A stretch of 64,000 nucleotides of DNA, taken from Synechococcus sp. LA31 (lineage in GTDB: Bacteria > Cyanobacteriota > Cyanobacteriia > PCC-6307 > Cyanobiaceae). Location of the stretch: NCBI RefSeq assembly GCF_018502385.1, contig NZ_CP075523.1:1426001-1490000 (forward strand), in the 5' to 3' direction. The position numbers and the translations under genes are program-made. The notes under the pieces were generated by a model. That model saw only the letters and a program-made list of their open reading frames with translations, made no database searches and was not told the origin of the DNA. How positions within the stretch are numbered: the first letter of the stretch is position 1; each line of letters opens with the position of its first letter. Below are positions 45,092 to 53,618 of this stretch, piece after piece.

Positions 45092-45877
45092 TCAGGCCCC
45101 CTGCTGCCGCCAGCGCTCCAGCAGCAGGGGCGCCGCGGCCACCGCCACGTTCAGCGATTCCACTGCCGGGCTGTGGGGAATCGTGACCCGCTGCGTGGCC
45201 AGGGCTGCCAGTTCTGGATGCAAACCAGCCCCCTCATTGCCCAGCAGCAACACCGTGGGGCTGGTCCAATCGAGCTGCCAGTAAGGCCGGGCCGCAGCAT
45301 CCGCCAGCGACGCCACCAGCTGATGACCAGAGGCCCTGGCGCGCTCCAGCAGCCGCTGCAGCCCACTGCGATCGGCTTCTCGCAACAGCGGCAGGGACAG
45401 AGCAGCACCGGCCGACGCACGCAGCACCTTGGGCTGCAACGGATCAGCGCCACCGCCTAGCCATACCTCGTCCACCCCCGCCGCCAGCGCGGTGCGCAGC
45501 AGCGTGCCGAGGTTGCCTGGATCCTGCAGTTGATCCAAGGCCAGCACAAAGCGACCCGCCCCTTTCGCAACCGGCAGCGCCGGCTGGGGCAAGGTGGCCA
45601 CCACCCCATCCGGGTGATCGGTGGTGGCGATAGCGCTCAGCACCTCCTCACCCACAGGCTGGAGCGGGAGCGACCCAGCAGCCAGCAGATGCCCATGGCG
45701 ATCGAGCCAGGCTGGGGTCGCTAGCAGCTGATCTGGCATCAGACCAAGCCGCAGCAGCTCCTGAATCTGATGGGTGCCCTCCAGCAGAAGCAAACCCTGC
45801 TCGCGGCGGCCCTTCGGTTGATGCAAGGAGCGCAGGCGCCCCACCAGCGGGTTGCGCCGGCTGGTGATCAACTCCAT
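45092..45877 (-). CDS. TrmH/SpoU family RNA 2'-O-methyltransferase
   Basis: This 261-residue SPOUT methyltransferase has an N-terminal substrate-binding domain (ITSRRNPLVGRLRSL, LLLEGTHQIQELLR). The trefoil-knot domain carries motif 1 LDQLQDPGNLGTLLRTALAAG, motif 2 VLLLGNEGAGLHPEL and motif 3 IPHSPAVESLNVAVAA. It resembles RlmB-type 23S rRNA guanosine-2'-O-methyltransferases, but the target nucleotide is inferred only from the family. The start overlaps the upstream 82-residue gene by one base (TGATG on the minus strand). Confidence 0.9.
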   Translation of the reverse strand: MELITSRRNPLVGRLRSLHQPKGRREQGLLLLEGTHQIQELLRLGLMPDQLLATPAWLDRHGHLLAAGSLPLQPVGEEVLSAIATTDHPDGVVATLPQPALPVAKGAGRFVLALDQLQDPGNLGTLLRTALAAGVDEVWLGGGADPLQPKVLRASAGAALSLPLLREADRSGLQRLLERARASGHQLVASLADAAARPYWQLDWTSPTVLLLGNEGAGLHPELAALATQRVTIPHSPAVESLNVAVAAAPLLLERWRQQGA

Positions 45878-46125
45878 CAGAAGGTTTCGTGGCGGCGCAC
45901 ATGCAGACCGTCTCCTACCTCAAGGGTTTTGTCCTTGAGATCGATGCCGCGCACCGCCGCCACCTCACCCTTGAGGCCCTCAGCGGTGAGGTTCTTGATC
46001 AGTTCCTGGATCAGCACATCCTCCACGGTTTTCTCATCAAGAGAATCCGGCGTGAGCGCTTCGAGAAAACGACCGATCTTCGAGGCAACGACTTCAGGAG
46101 CGTTGGTGATCTTCAGAACCAGCAT
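45877..46125 (-). CDS. Conserved-looking 82-residue protein of unknown function
   Basis: From ATG 46125 the product reads MLVLKITNAPEVVASKIGRF, an alpha/beta protein with VEDVLIQELIKNLTAEGLKG as its main helix and a C-terminal basic VGDGLHVRRHETF. No signal or transmembrane segment is seen. The longer frame to 46227 adds a cysteine/histidine-rich, implausible N-terminus, so I reject it. It is coupled to the downstream TrmH-like gene. I do not recognise the family; a link to RNA or NDH biology would be guesswork. Confidence 0.7.
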   Translation of the reverse strand: MLVLKITNAPEVVASKIGRFLEALTPDSLDEKTVEDVLIQELIKNLTAEGLKGEVAAVRGIDLKDKTLEVGDGLHVRRHETF

Positions 46126-46234
46126 CGAAAAGGCGGAGCAGCAACAATGATCAAAGCAGCTGTGATGGTGCAGCTGACTTGCACAGCAGCCTGACAACAA
46201 CACGGATGAACAGCAACCCAAACCCATGAAGCAA

Positions 46235-46265
46235 CAAAAAAGCCCCCCTCGTTAAGAGGGAGGCT
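46235..46265 (-). terminator. Rho-independent terminator downstream of tRNA-Leu(CAG)
   Basis: On the minus strand this reads AGCCTCCCTC-TTAAC-GAGGGGGGCT, followed by a run of six T residues: a ten-pair stem with one G-T pair. It lies 8 bases beyond the tRNA 3' end and before the 82-residue gene, so it should end the tRNA transcript. Confidence 0.88.
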
Positions 46266-46272
46266 TCAGCAG

Positions 46273-46356
46273 TGCGGATGGGGAGACTTGAACTCCCACG
46301 ACATTGCTGCCACTAGTACCTGAAACTAGCGCGTCTACCAATTCCGCCACATCCGC
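46273..46356 (-). tRNA. tRNA-Leu (anticodon CAG)
   Basis: This is a class II (long variable arm) tRNA on the minus strand. The acceptor stem is GCGGATG/CATCCGC with discriminator A, the D arm contains AATTGGTAGACGCG, the anticodon stem is CTAGT/ACTAG with loop TTCAGGT (anticodon CAG, reading CUG), and the T arm is GGGAGTTCAAGTCTCCC. The CCA end is not encoded. It is followed by a strong terminator. Confidence 0.95.
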
Positions 46357-46504
46357 AAGGACTGGCGTGTCGCGTTGACGACCCCGAAAATGTACCCCAT
46401 CAAGGTCGCCGCTCTGAGCACCAAGCCAGTTCCAGCGCCGGACGTCTTGCCGGTCTCAGAGGGGATTGTCAGGATGAGTCTCCTAAGGCGGGCCGAGTGA
46501 AGCC

Positions 46505-47800
46505 ATGACCCTGACCGTTGCCCCGTCTCAACACATTCTCACCCCTCAGCTTGAGATTGCGGGCAACCGTCGCCTGAGCGGCAACCTGCGGGTCAGCGGC
46601 GCCAAGAATTCAGCACTGGTGCTGATGGCCGCCAGCCTGCTCACGGAAGACCAGCTGCGGCTGCGCAACGTTCCGCCCTTGACCGATATCCAGGGCATGG
46701 GCGACATCCTTGATTCCTTGGGGGTGAAGGTGCGCCGGAACGACGAAAGCCTGGAGATGCACGGCTCCGGCCTGAATCAATCGGCGCCGCCCTATGAGCT
46801 GGTGAACAGCCTCCGGGCCAGCTTTTTCTGCATCGGTCCGCTGCTCGCACGCCTGGGCATTGCCCGGGTGCCCTTGCCGGGTGGCTGCCAGATCGGCACC
46901 CGCCCGGTGGTGGAACACGTGAAGGGGCTTAAGGCCCTCGGTGCCCAGGTCGCCATCGACCATGGCGTGGTGTCGGCCGTGGTTCCCGGCCGCGGGCACC
47001 GCCTTAAGGGCGGCCGCATCCACCTGGACTGCCCCAGCGTGGGCGCCACCGAAACGCTGATGATGGCCGCCGCCCTCGCCGAGGGTGAAACAGTGATCGA
47101 AAACGCCGCGCTCGAACCCGAGGTGGTGGACCTGGCCGGGCTTCTGCTGGCCATGGGCGCCAAGGTGCGCGGTGCCGGCACACCCACCATCACGATCGTG
47201 GGTGTGGAGCGCCTACACGGCGCTGATTACGCGGTGATCCCCGATCGCATCGAGGCCGGCACCTTTCTCTTAGCCGCAGCGATCACCCGCTCCACCCTCA
47301 CGGTGGGGCCAGTGATCACTGATCACCTCGGTGCCGTGCTCACCAAGCTCGAAGAAGCCGGCTGCAAGCTCGCCATCGATGGCACCCAGGTGACCATCAG
47401 CGCCGAGGAGATCCGCTCGGTGGATCTGCGCACCCAACCCTTCCCCGGCTTCCCCACTGACCTGCAGGCTCCCTTTATGAGCCTGCTGGCCACGGCCAAG
47501 GGCACCAGCGTGATCAGCGAAAACATTTTTGAAAACCGCCTGCAACATGTGGCGGAACTACAGCGCATGGGCGCTGCCATCCGCGTGCAGGGCAGCACAG
47601 CGTTCGTGGAGGGCGTCTCCAGCCTGAGCGGTGCACCGGTGCAGGGCAGCGATTTACGGGCTTCCGCAGCGATGGTGCTGGCTGGCCTGGCCGCGGAAGG
47701 CATCACCACCGTGCAGGGCCTCGAGTACCTCGATCGCGGCTACGCCGATTTCGAAGGCAAGCTCAATCGCGTGGGTGCGGCGATCCGGCGGGTGGGCTGA
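46505..47800 (+). CDS. murA: UDP-N-acetylglucosamine 1-carboxyvinyltransferase
   Basis: This is the first committed step of peptidoglycan synthesis, adding enolpyruvate to UDP-GlcNAc; it is the fosfomycin target. The 431-residue inside-out alpha/beta barrel has [23 protein letters not shown] (conserved K-N), the catalytic cysteine in [19 protein letters not shown] (Cys, so fosfomycin-sensitive type) and [20 protein letters not shown] with [17 protein letters not shown]. It is flanked by tRNA-Leu genes on both sides, in opposite orientations. Confidence 0.97.
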   Translation: MTLTVAPSQHILTPQLEIAGNRRLSGNLRVSGAKNSALVLMAASLLTEDQLRLRNVPPLTDIQGMGDILDSLGVKVRRNDESLEMHGSGLNQSAPPYELVNSLRASFFCIGPLLARLGIARVPLPGGCQIGTRPVVEHVKGLKALGAQVAIDHGVVSAVVPGRGHRLKGGRIHLDCPSVGATETLMMAAALAEGETVIENAALEPEVVDLAGLLLAMGAKVRGAGTPTITIVGVERLHGADYAVIPDRIEAGTFLLAAAITRSTLTVGPVITDHLGAVLTKLEEAGCKLAIDGTQVTISAEEIRSVDLRTQPFPGFPTDLQAPFMSLLATAKGTSVISENIFENRLQHVAELQRMGAAIRVQGSTAFVEGVSSLSGAPVQGSDLRASAAMVLAGLAAEGITTVQGLEYLDRGYADFEGKLNRVGAAIRRVG

Positions 47801-47827
47801 GGCGCTGACCTCTACAGTCAGCCGTGC

Positions 47828-47909
47828 GGGAGCGTGCCGGAATTGGTAGACGGACTCGACTCAAAATCGAGCGCCTTCGGGCATGTGGGTTCAAGTCCCA
47901 CCGCTCCTA
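47828..47909 (+). tRNA. tRNA-Leu (anticodon CAA)
   Basis: This is a class II leucine tRNA of 82 bases. The acceptor stem is GGGAGCG/CGCTCCT (one G-T pair) with discriminator A at 47909, the anticodon stem CTCGA/TCGAG with loop CTCAAAA (anticodon CAA, reading UUG), and the T arm GTGGGTTCAAGTCCCAC. No CCA is encoded. The discriminator A is also the first base of the most upstream argD start codon. Confidence 0.94.
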
Positions 47910-49162
47910 TGACTCCGCCCCTTACAACACCCCCCACCGCATCTGCGGTGATGAACACCTATGGGCGCTTCCCGCTCGAGTTGGTGCGCGGCAGGGGCGT
48001 GTGGGTGTGGGATAGCCAGGGCCGGCGCTACCTCGATGGGGTAGCTGGCATCGCCGTCTGCACCCTCGGCCACAGCAGCCCTGTGATGCGCCGGGCCCTT
48101 GGGCGGCAGCTGCGCAAACTGCAGCACGTTTCGAACCTCTATCGCATCCCCGAGCAGGAGCAGCTGGCCGCCTGGATCAGCGCCAACAGCTGCGCCGATG
48201 CGGTGTTCTTCTGCAATTCGGGCGCCGAGGCCAATGAGGGTGCCATCAAGTTGGCCCGCAAGCACGGTCACAACGTGCGCGGAATCAGCAGTGACCACGG
48301 CGGTCCGCTGATCCTCACGGCCCAGGCCAGCTTCCATGGCCGCACGCTGGCCGCGGTCACCGCCACCGGCCAACCCAAATATCACCAAGGCTTTGAGCCG
48401 ATGGTGCAGGGGTTCCGCTACTTCCCCTACAACGACACCGCCGCGTTCGAAGCGCTGCTGGCGGAGTGCGAGAAGGATGGGCCGCGGGTGGCCGCAGTGA
48501 TGCTCGAACCCCTTCAGGGCGAAGGCGGCGTGAACCCTGGCGATCCAGCCTTCTTCCGGCGGGTGCGCGAGCTCTGCGATCAGCACAACATCCTGCTGAT
48601 CTTTGATGAGGTGCAAGTGGGCGTCGGCCGCAGCGGCCGGCTCTGGGGTTACCAGAAGCTCGGCGTGGAACCCGATGCCTTCACCCTGGCCAAGGGGCTG
48701 GGCGGAGGCTTCCCCATCGGCGCGCTCTGCGTGAAAACGGCCGCGGATCACCTCCGGCCCGGCGAACACGCCAGCACCTTCGGCGGCAATCCGCTGGCCT
48801 GCCGCGCCGGCCTCACCGTGGCCGAGGAGCTGGTGCGCCGCAATCTGCCCGCCCATGCGGAGGCGATGGGCCAGCTGCTTCAGGAGCAGCTCAGCGGCCT
48901 GGTGGCCCGCCATCCCAACCTCGCGGAGGGCTGCCGAGGCTGGGGCCTGCTGCAGGGGCTGGTGCTGAGGGCAGGTGGCCCGGCCGCCATCGATGTAGTG
49001 AAGGCCGCCATGGGGCAGGGCTTGTTGTTGGTGCCGGCTGGCACCAACGTGGTGCGCTTCGTACCGCCTCTCACGATCCAACCCCGCCACATCCGCGAGG
49101 CGGTGAAACGGCTGGAAAAAGCCTTGATGCAGTGCCAGGCCGCGACCCTTTCAGCGAGCTGA
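47909..49162 (+). CDS. argD: Acetylornithine aminotransferase (class III aminotransferase)
   Basis: It transfers an amino group from glutamate to N-acetylglutamate-5-semialdehyde in arginine synthesis. The 417-residue protein has NSGAEANEGAIKLARKHG, LIFDEVQVGVGRSGRLW (PLP-stacking Asp) and the PLP lysine in AFTLAKGLGGGFPIGALCVK. The ATG at 47909 shares its A with the tRNA-Leu discriminator base; the in-frame ATG at 47951 (MNTYGRFPLELV), where conserved sequence begins, would avoid the overlap. It overlaps folC by 31 bases. Confidence 0.94.
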   Translation: MTPPLTTPPTASAVMNTYGRFPLELVRGRGVWVWDSQGRRYLDGVAGIAVCTLGHSSPVMRRALGRQLRKLQHVSNLYRIPEQEQLAAWISANSCADAVFFCNSGAEANEGAIKLARKHGHNVRGISSDHGGPLILTAQASFHGRTLAAVTATGQPKYHQGFEPMVQGFRYFPYNDTAAFEALLAECEKDGPRVAAVMLEPLQGEGGVNPGDPAFFRRVRELCDQHNILLIFDEVQVGVGRSGRLWGYQKLGVEPDAFTLAKGLGGGFPIGALCVKTAADHLRPGEHASTFGGNPLACRAGLTVAEELVRRNLPAHAEAMGQLLQEQLSGLVARHPNLAEGCRGWGLLQGLVLRAGGPAAIDVVKAAMGQGLLLVPAGTNVVRFVPPLTIQPRHIREAVKRLEKALMQCQAATLSAS

Positions 49163-50361
49163 TCGCTCCCTTCAGCCGTCGGGGCGTCGACCTCGGGCTA
49201 GAGCGTCTACAGACAGCCCTGGCAGACATGGGGCACCCCGAACGCCGCTTTGCGGCCGTGCAGGTGGCCGGCACCAACGGCAAGGGGTCGATCAGCACCA
49301 TGCTTCAGGCGATTGCAACAGCGGCCGGCATCCATTGCGGCCTGTACACCTCCCCGCATCTGCTCAGCTGGTGCGAACGCATTCGCCTACCGGATGGTTT
49401 GATCCGTGAAGGCGAGCTGCAACGGTTACTCGCCCGGTTGCAACCCCTAGCCCTGCGCCACAACCTCACCCCCTTTGAGCTGGTCACCGCAGCCGCGATG
49501 CAGGCCTTCGCCGATGCAGGCGTGGAGCTGGCAGTGCTGGAAGTTGGGCTGGGGGGCCGCCTCGATGCCACCACAGTGCACCCCGATCGCCAGGTGTTGG
49601 CCTTCGCCAGCATCGGCCTGGATCACACCGAACACCTCGGGCCAACGATCAGCGCCATCGCCGGCGAGAAAGCCGGCGTGCTGCATGCCACGGCCATGGC
49701 CGTGAGCGGCCCGCAAACGGCCGAAGCAGCCCAGGTGCTGAATCAGCAGGCCAAGCGGATCGGCTGCCCACTGCGCTGGGTGGACCCACTACCAGAGCCG
49801 GAGGCAGGCGGCCCGCAGCTGGGTTTGCGTGGAACCCTGCAACGGCTCAACGCCGCCGTAGCAGTAGGCGCAGCCGAAGCGCTGGCTGAGCGGGGCTGGC
49901 CCATCAGCGCCACTGCGATCCAGCAGGGCCTCCAGCAGGCGCGCTGGCCTGGGCGACTCGATCAGCGCCTGTTTGCCGGCCGGCCGCTGCTGGTGGATGG
50001 AGCCCACAACCCACCGGCCGCAGCTGCACTGCGCCAGGAGCTCGATCAGCTCGACCGGCAGAGCGCTGGCAGCCAACCCCGCCGCTGGCTGATCGGTATC
50101 CAGCGCCATAAAGACGCAGCACAACTCCTGAACACCTTGCTGCGGGCTGGCGATGACGTGCGGGTGATCGCCCTGCCTGCAGAGCACAGCAGCTGGAGTG
50201 CCGCCGAGCTGCAGGAGACAACGGAGCTGGTGCTGCAGCAGGCCCGAGGCGGGCTGCACGAACAGCTGGAGTGGCTGGTGGATTCAGCGGCGCTGCCGGT
50301 GGCTTGCGGCTCGCTCTATCTGGTGGGAGAGCTTCTTCCCCTGCTGGACGCGACAAACTGA
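49132..50361 (+). CDS. folC: Folylpolyglutamate synthase / dihydrofolate synthase
   Basis: This Mur-ligase-fold enzyme adds glutamate to dihydropteroate and folates. The 409-residue protein (GTG start at 49132) has RFAAVQVAGTNGKGSISTML (ATP loop), GLYTSPHLLSWCERIRL (SPH motif), LAVLEVGLGGRLDATTV, GLDHTEHLGPTISAIAGEKAGV and LVDGAHNPPAAAAL. The start lies 31 bases inside argD, so the exact N-terminus is uncertain. It is followed by the pentapeptide gene after 20 bases. Confidence 0.94.
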   Translation: MPGRDPFSELIAPFSRRGVDLGLERLQTALADMGHPERRFAAVQVAGTNGKGSISTMLQAIATAAGIHCGLYTSPHLLSWCERIRLPDGLIREGELQRLLARLQPLALRHNLTPFELVTAAAMQAFADAGVELAVLEVGLGGRLDATTVHPDRQVLAFASIGLDHTEHLGPTISAIAGEKAGVLHATAMAVSGPQTAEAAQVLNQQAKRIGCPLRWVDPLPEPEAGGPQLGLRGTLQRLNAAVAVGAAEALAERGWPISATAIQQGLQQARWPGRLDQRLFAGRPLLVDGAHNPPAAAALRQELDQLDRQSAGSQPRRWLIGIQRHKDAAQLLNTLLRAGDDVRVIALPAEHSSWSAAELQETTELVLQQARGGLHEQLEWLVDSAALPVACGSLYLVGELLPLLDATN

Positions 50362-50381
50362 GGGAAGACGCCCGTGCCGCC

Positions 50382-50918
50382 ATGGCCTCCAGCTCCCCGA
50401 TCCGCTGGCTGACAAGCCTGTTGGCCAGCCTGTGGTTGCTGCTGCTCGCCCTGCCGGCCCAGGCGCTCGACACCAGCACCGGCATCGGACTGCAGGATCG
50501 CGCCCTGTTTCAGGACACGGTGGACTACACCCTCACCAATCAGAGCGGCAAAGACTTTTCCGGCCAGCAACTGGCCAACACCTCCTTCGCTGGTGCGGTT
50601 GGCAAGGGCGCCAATTTCTCAGGCGCCAATCTGCATGGGGCGATCTTGACCCAGGGCGCTTTCCCAGAAGCCGATTTCAGCGGGGCCGATCTCAGTGATG
50701 TGCTGCTGGATCGCACCGACATGAGCCACACCAACCTCAGCAATGCGGTGCTGATCGGTGTGATCGCCGCCGGGGCCAGCTTCAGCGGCGCTGAGATCAC
50801 CGGCGCCGACTTCAGCGATGCGCTGATCGATCGCATTGATCAGCGTCAGCTCTGCTCCCGGGCCAGCGGCACCAATCCCAGCACCGGTGCCGACACGCGT
50901 GCGAGCTTGGGCTGCTAG
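50382..50918 (+). CDS. Exported pentapeptide-repeat protein (thylakoid-lumen type)
   Basis: This 178-residue protein has a signal peptide, RWLTSLLASLWLLLLALPAQA, cleaved near residue 28. A run of A(D/N)LxX-type pentapeptides covers about residues 55-150 (for example ANFSGANLHGAILTQ, ADFSGADLSDVLL), and a C-terminal cap has two cysteines (QLCSRASGTN, LGC). This is the form of the lumenal right-handed-helix proteins of cyanobacteria and chloroplasts (TL15/TL17-like). The function is unknown. It converges on the flavin oxidoreductase with a 4-base stop overlap. Confidence 0.88.
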   Translation: MASSSPIRWLTSLLASLWLLLLALPAQALDTSTGIGLQDRALFQDTVDYTLTNQSGKDFSGQQLANTSFAGAVGKGANFSGANLHGAILTQGAFPEADFSGADLSDVLLDRTDMSHTNLSNAVLIGVIAAGASFSGAEITGADFSDALIDRIDQRQLCSRASGTNPSTGADTRASLGC

Positions 50919-52339
50919 CGCTCAAGCCAGCCGCGCAGCTTGCCTGGATTGAGCAGGCCATGCGGGTCATAGCTTGCCTTCGCTGCTACCTGCTCGGCAT
51001 CCACACCCCCGAGGCCGCCATCTTCCACGGTGATCGCATGGGGGTTGAACAACAGGCAGCCGAGCGCGCAGGCGTGCTCGATCACGGCCTCCAGCCGCTC
51101 GCGGCTGTGCCAGCGCACCAGGGGCAGGCACGCCAGCCGCTGCTGCCCCTGGGCCCGCACAGCCTCCAGATGCCAAAGCAGATCATGTCCCCACCGCTGG
51201 CGCAATGCCGACAGGGCTGGCCCCTCCGGCTGAGGCAGCAAGAGCTGCAGATAGGTGAATGCTGGCTCCTGGGCGCGGGCGTGCAGGGTGGTGTGGTTCC
51301 AGCAGAGCTCCCGCAGCGGGATGCCGCGGCTCTGCCCCTGAGGCGCCTGCCAGATCAGCCGAGCACCCCAGCGCGGCAGCAAGGCCTCCAGCGGTGCCAG
51401 GGCATCGGGGGCCGCTAGCAGCAACAAGCGATGGCCATCGGCTCCCGCCGCCGGGCAGCCTTGGGGCCAGGGCATCAACCGGGCCACCGCGCCCTCCAGG
51501 GCGCAGAGGCTGTTAAGCAGCAGGGCTGTAGCCGGCAGTTGCTGCGCTGCAGCCAACGCCTGCTCCCAGCTGGGAGCCTCCAGCACCAGCTGCTGCCAGG
51601 CCACGGCAGGGGAACTGGCCATGGTGGCGCTGGTGATGATGCCGTTGCAGCCATAGGCATGGTTCAAGGCCTGAGCCTCCGCGGCATCAAGCTGCAGCCG
51701 GCGCGGGCTGGATTCGAGCGTGACGATCTCGAGGCCGAGCAGATGGCCTGGGTCGCGCAAGAAGCCCCAACGCAGTGAACCGATGCCGCTGGAGCCACCT
51801 GCGAGATAGCCCGCCAGGCTGGAGCTGCGCACAGTGCTGGGTACCAGGCGCAGCTCTCTGTTCTGGGCCTGCAACTGTTGCTCAAGATCCGCCAGCAGGA
51901 TGCCCGCTTCAGCGCTGAACACACCGGTGGAGGGATCCAGCTGGCGCAAGCGGTTCATGCCGCTGAGCTCCAGCACCAGCCCACCCGCCAGGGGAATGGC
52001 TTGGCCGTAGTTGCCGGTGCCGGCACCCCGCAGGGTGAGGTTCACCCCATGGCGGGCGCAGGCTGCCGCCACCGCCAGCACCTCATCAGCACTGGTGACC
52101 CGCACGCCCACTTGCGCCCGCAAGCCCTGCAGCAAGGGCTGCAGGATCGGGGAATACACAAAGGCATCAGCCGCCAACTGATCCAGCTCACCGCGGCTGC
52201 GCAGGGGCATCAGCCCGGCAGCCCGCAGATCCGCCGTGAGCTGCTCTAACTGCTCGGGGCTGGCCGCGGCCGGCATGGGCTGAGGCAGAGCAGTGGGCAG
52301 CAGCGAGACCATCGGCAGATCAGCAGGGAGGGGATCCAT
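50915..52339 (-). CDS. FAD-binding oxidoreductase (GlcD-like)
   Basis: This protein of about 474 residues has a PCMH-type FAD-binding domain over about 75-250: VRVTSADEVLAVAAACARHG, NLTLRGAGTGNYGQAIPLAGG (FAD loop) and SSLAGYLAGGSSGIGSLRWG. A GlcD/LldD-like C-terminal domain ends in DPHGLLNPGKLRGWL. It probably oxidises a hydroxy acid or similar substrate; electron acceptor and substrate are unknown. I start at ATG 52339, which overlaps the amidohydrolase end by 20 bases; ATG 52312 is the non-overlapping alternative. Confidence 0.82.
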   Translation of the reverse strand: MDPLPADLPMVSLLPTALPQPMPAAASPEQLEQLTADLRAAGLMPLRSRGELDQLAADAFVYSPILQPLLQGLRAQVGVRVTSADEVLAVAAACARHGVNLTLRGAGTGNYGQAIPLAGGLVLELSGMNRLRQLDPSTGVFSAEAGILLADLEQQLQAQNRELRLVPSTVRSSSLAGYLAGGSSGIGSLRWGFLRDPGHLLGLEIVTLESSPRRLQLDAAEAQALNHAYGCNGIITSATMASSPAVAWQQLVLEAPSWEQALAAAQQLPATALLLNSLCALEGAVARLMPWPQGCPAAGADGHRLLLLAAPDALAPLEALLPRWGARLIWQAPQGQSRGIPLRELCWNHTTLHARAQEPAFTYLQLLLPQPEGPALSALRQRWGHDLLWHLEAVRAQGQQRLACLPLVRWHSRERLEAVIEHACALGCLLFNPHAITVEDGGLGGVDAEQVAAKASYDPHGLLNPGKLRGWLER

Positions 52340-53618
52340 CCAGGCTGGCAAGGATGGAGGCCGGTTGCTCTGTAGGGGGAGGCGGCAGCCACTTCCCGCC
52401 GCGCAGCACACGCCGCTGATGGGGCCGCGCCAGCAATTCGCTCCAGCTAGCAGCGCTGGTGACCAACAGATCGGCCGGCCCACCACGGCGCACGATCCCA
52501 TCCCAACTGAGCCCCAGCAGACGCGCCGGAGCGGTGATGCAGGGCATCAGTCCCTGACGCTGCCAAGGGGGGCTATGGCACACGCGGCTGCTGAACCGCA
52601 GCAGCTCGAGGGGATCAAAATCGCCGCTGGGATCCCAGGGATCCTGCACGTTGTCGCCGCCCACAGCCACCAGCACACCGGCGCGCTGCAGCTGGCGCAC
52701 CGGCGCTAGGGGCCGCTGGGCCAGATCCTGATCCCCGCGGCGGCCCAGCAGCCAAAAGTTGGTGGTGGGCAGCGCTACCACCGCCACCTGCCAACGGGCC
52801 AGCCGCTCTGCCAATCGCTGCTGGGCGGGCAGGGCCAGCAGCCCGAGGCTGCTGGCATGGCTGCAGGTGATCGGCACCTGGGGGCGCCGCCGGGCCAGCT
52901 GCTCCAGGAGCAAGCGAATGCCGCAGCCCGGAGCCTCCCCGCTTTCATCCACGTGCAAATCCACCCCGCAGCCCAGCTCCTCCGCCAGGGTGAGCATCTG
53001 GGCCAAGGCCTGCCGATCGCGTTGAGAGCGGGGATAAGGCGGCCCCAGCACACCACCCAGCACACCGCCGCCGGCTGCCACCTGCCGCGCCAGTTCGCGA
53101 CCCTCCGGCGTGCCCCAGTGGTTCAGGGGCACCAGGGCCACCAGCTGCAGCTCCACCCGGCCGCGCCAGCGCTGCTGCAGCTGCAGCAGCGCCTCCCAAC
53201 TGGGGGGACCAGCGGAACCGCCGCTATCCACGTGGCTGCGGATCGCCCGCAGGCCGTAACGCCAGGCCTGATCCAGCGCCTGCTCACCGCGCTGCAGCAC
53301 CTGCTCGGCGGTGCGCTGCTCCCCCTCGCGCAGGTTCACCGCAAGAGCAGCGGCCATGGAGCCGGAGCGGTTGGAATGCTCCGCCCAGCTGAAGGCTTTA
53401 TCCAGATGCGCGTGGGGCTCCACGGGCGGCGTCAATGCCAGGGGCAACCCCTCAGCTGCGGCGAGAGGCCGGATCGCCGCCACCCGGCCGCCCTCCAACT
53501 CAACCTGCACCGGCAGCAAGCCATCCGCATCGCCGCAGCCCAAATCGCGCTGCTGCGGATCGAGCAGGGCTCGCGGCAGCTGCAACCGCAGACTGCGGGG
53601 AGGCTCAGCCCTCATCAC
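52320..53618 (-). CDS. Cytosine-deaminase-like amidohydrolase
   Basis: This 432-residue amidohydrolase-superfamily protein has motifs that follow cytosine deaminase (CodA): PPVEPHAHLDKAFSW (HxH metal site), AIRSHVDSGG, DLHVDESGEAPGCG (His ligand), ITCSHASSLGLLAL, and the catalytic-Asp region VGGDNVQDPWDPSGDFDPLE, which parallels the CodA HDDVxDPWxP stretch. It could deaminate cytosine, isoguanine or a related ring, but the substrate residues are not decisive. It overlaps DUF4359 upstream by 14 bases and the flavin oxidoreductase downstream, suggesting a three-gene unit. Confidence 0.82.
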   Translation of the reverse strand: MMRAEPPRSLRLQLPRALLDPQQRDLGCGDADGLLPVQVELEGGRVAAIRPLAAAEGLPLALTPPVEPHAHLDKAFSWAEHSNRSGSMAAALAVNLREGEQRTAEQVLQRGEQALDQAWRYGLRAIRSHVDSGGSAGPPSWEALLQLQQRWRGRVELQLVALVPLNHWGTPEGRELARQVAAGGGVLGGVLGPPYPRSQRDRQALAQMLTLAEELGCGVDLHVDESGEAPGCGIRLLLEQLARRRPQVPITCSHASSLGLLALPAQQRLAERLARWQVAVVALPTTNFWLLGRRGDQDLAQRPLAPVRQLQRAGVLVAVGGDNVQDPWDPSGDFDPLELLRFSSRVCHSPPWQRQGLMPCITAPARLLGLSWDGIVRRGGPADLLVTSAASWSELLARPHQRRVLRGGKWLPPPPTEQPASILASLDGSPPC

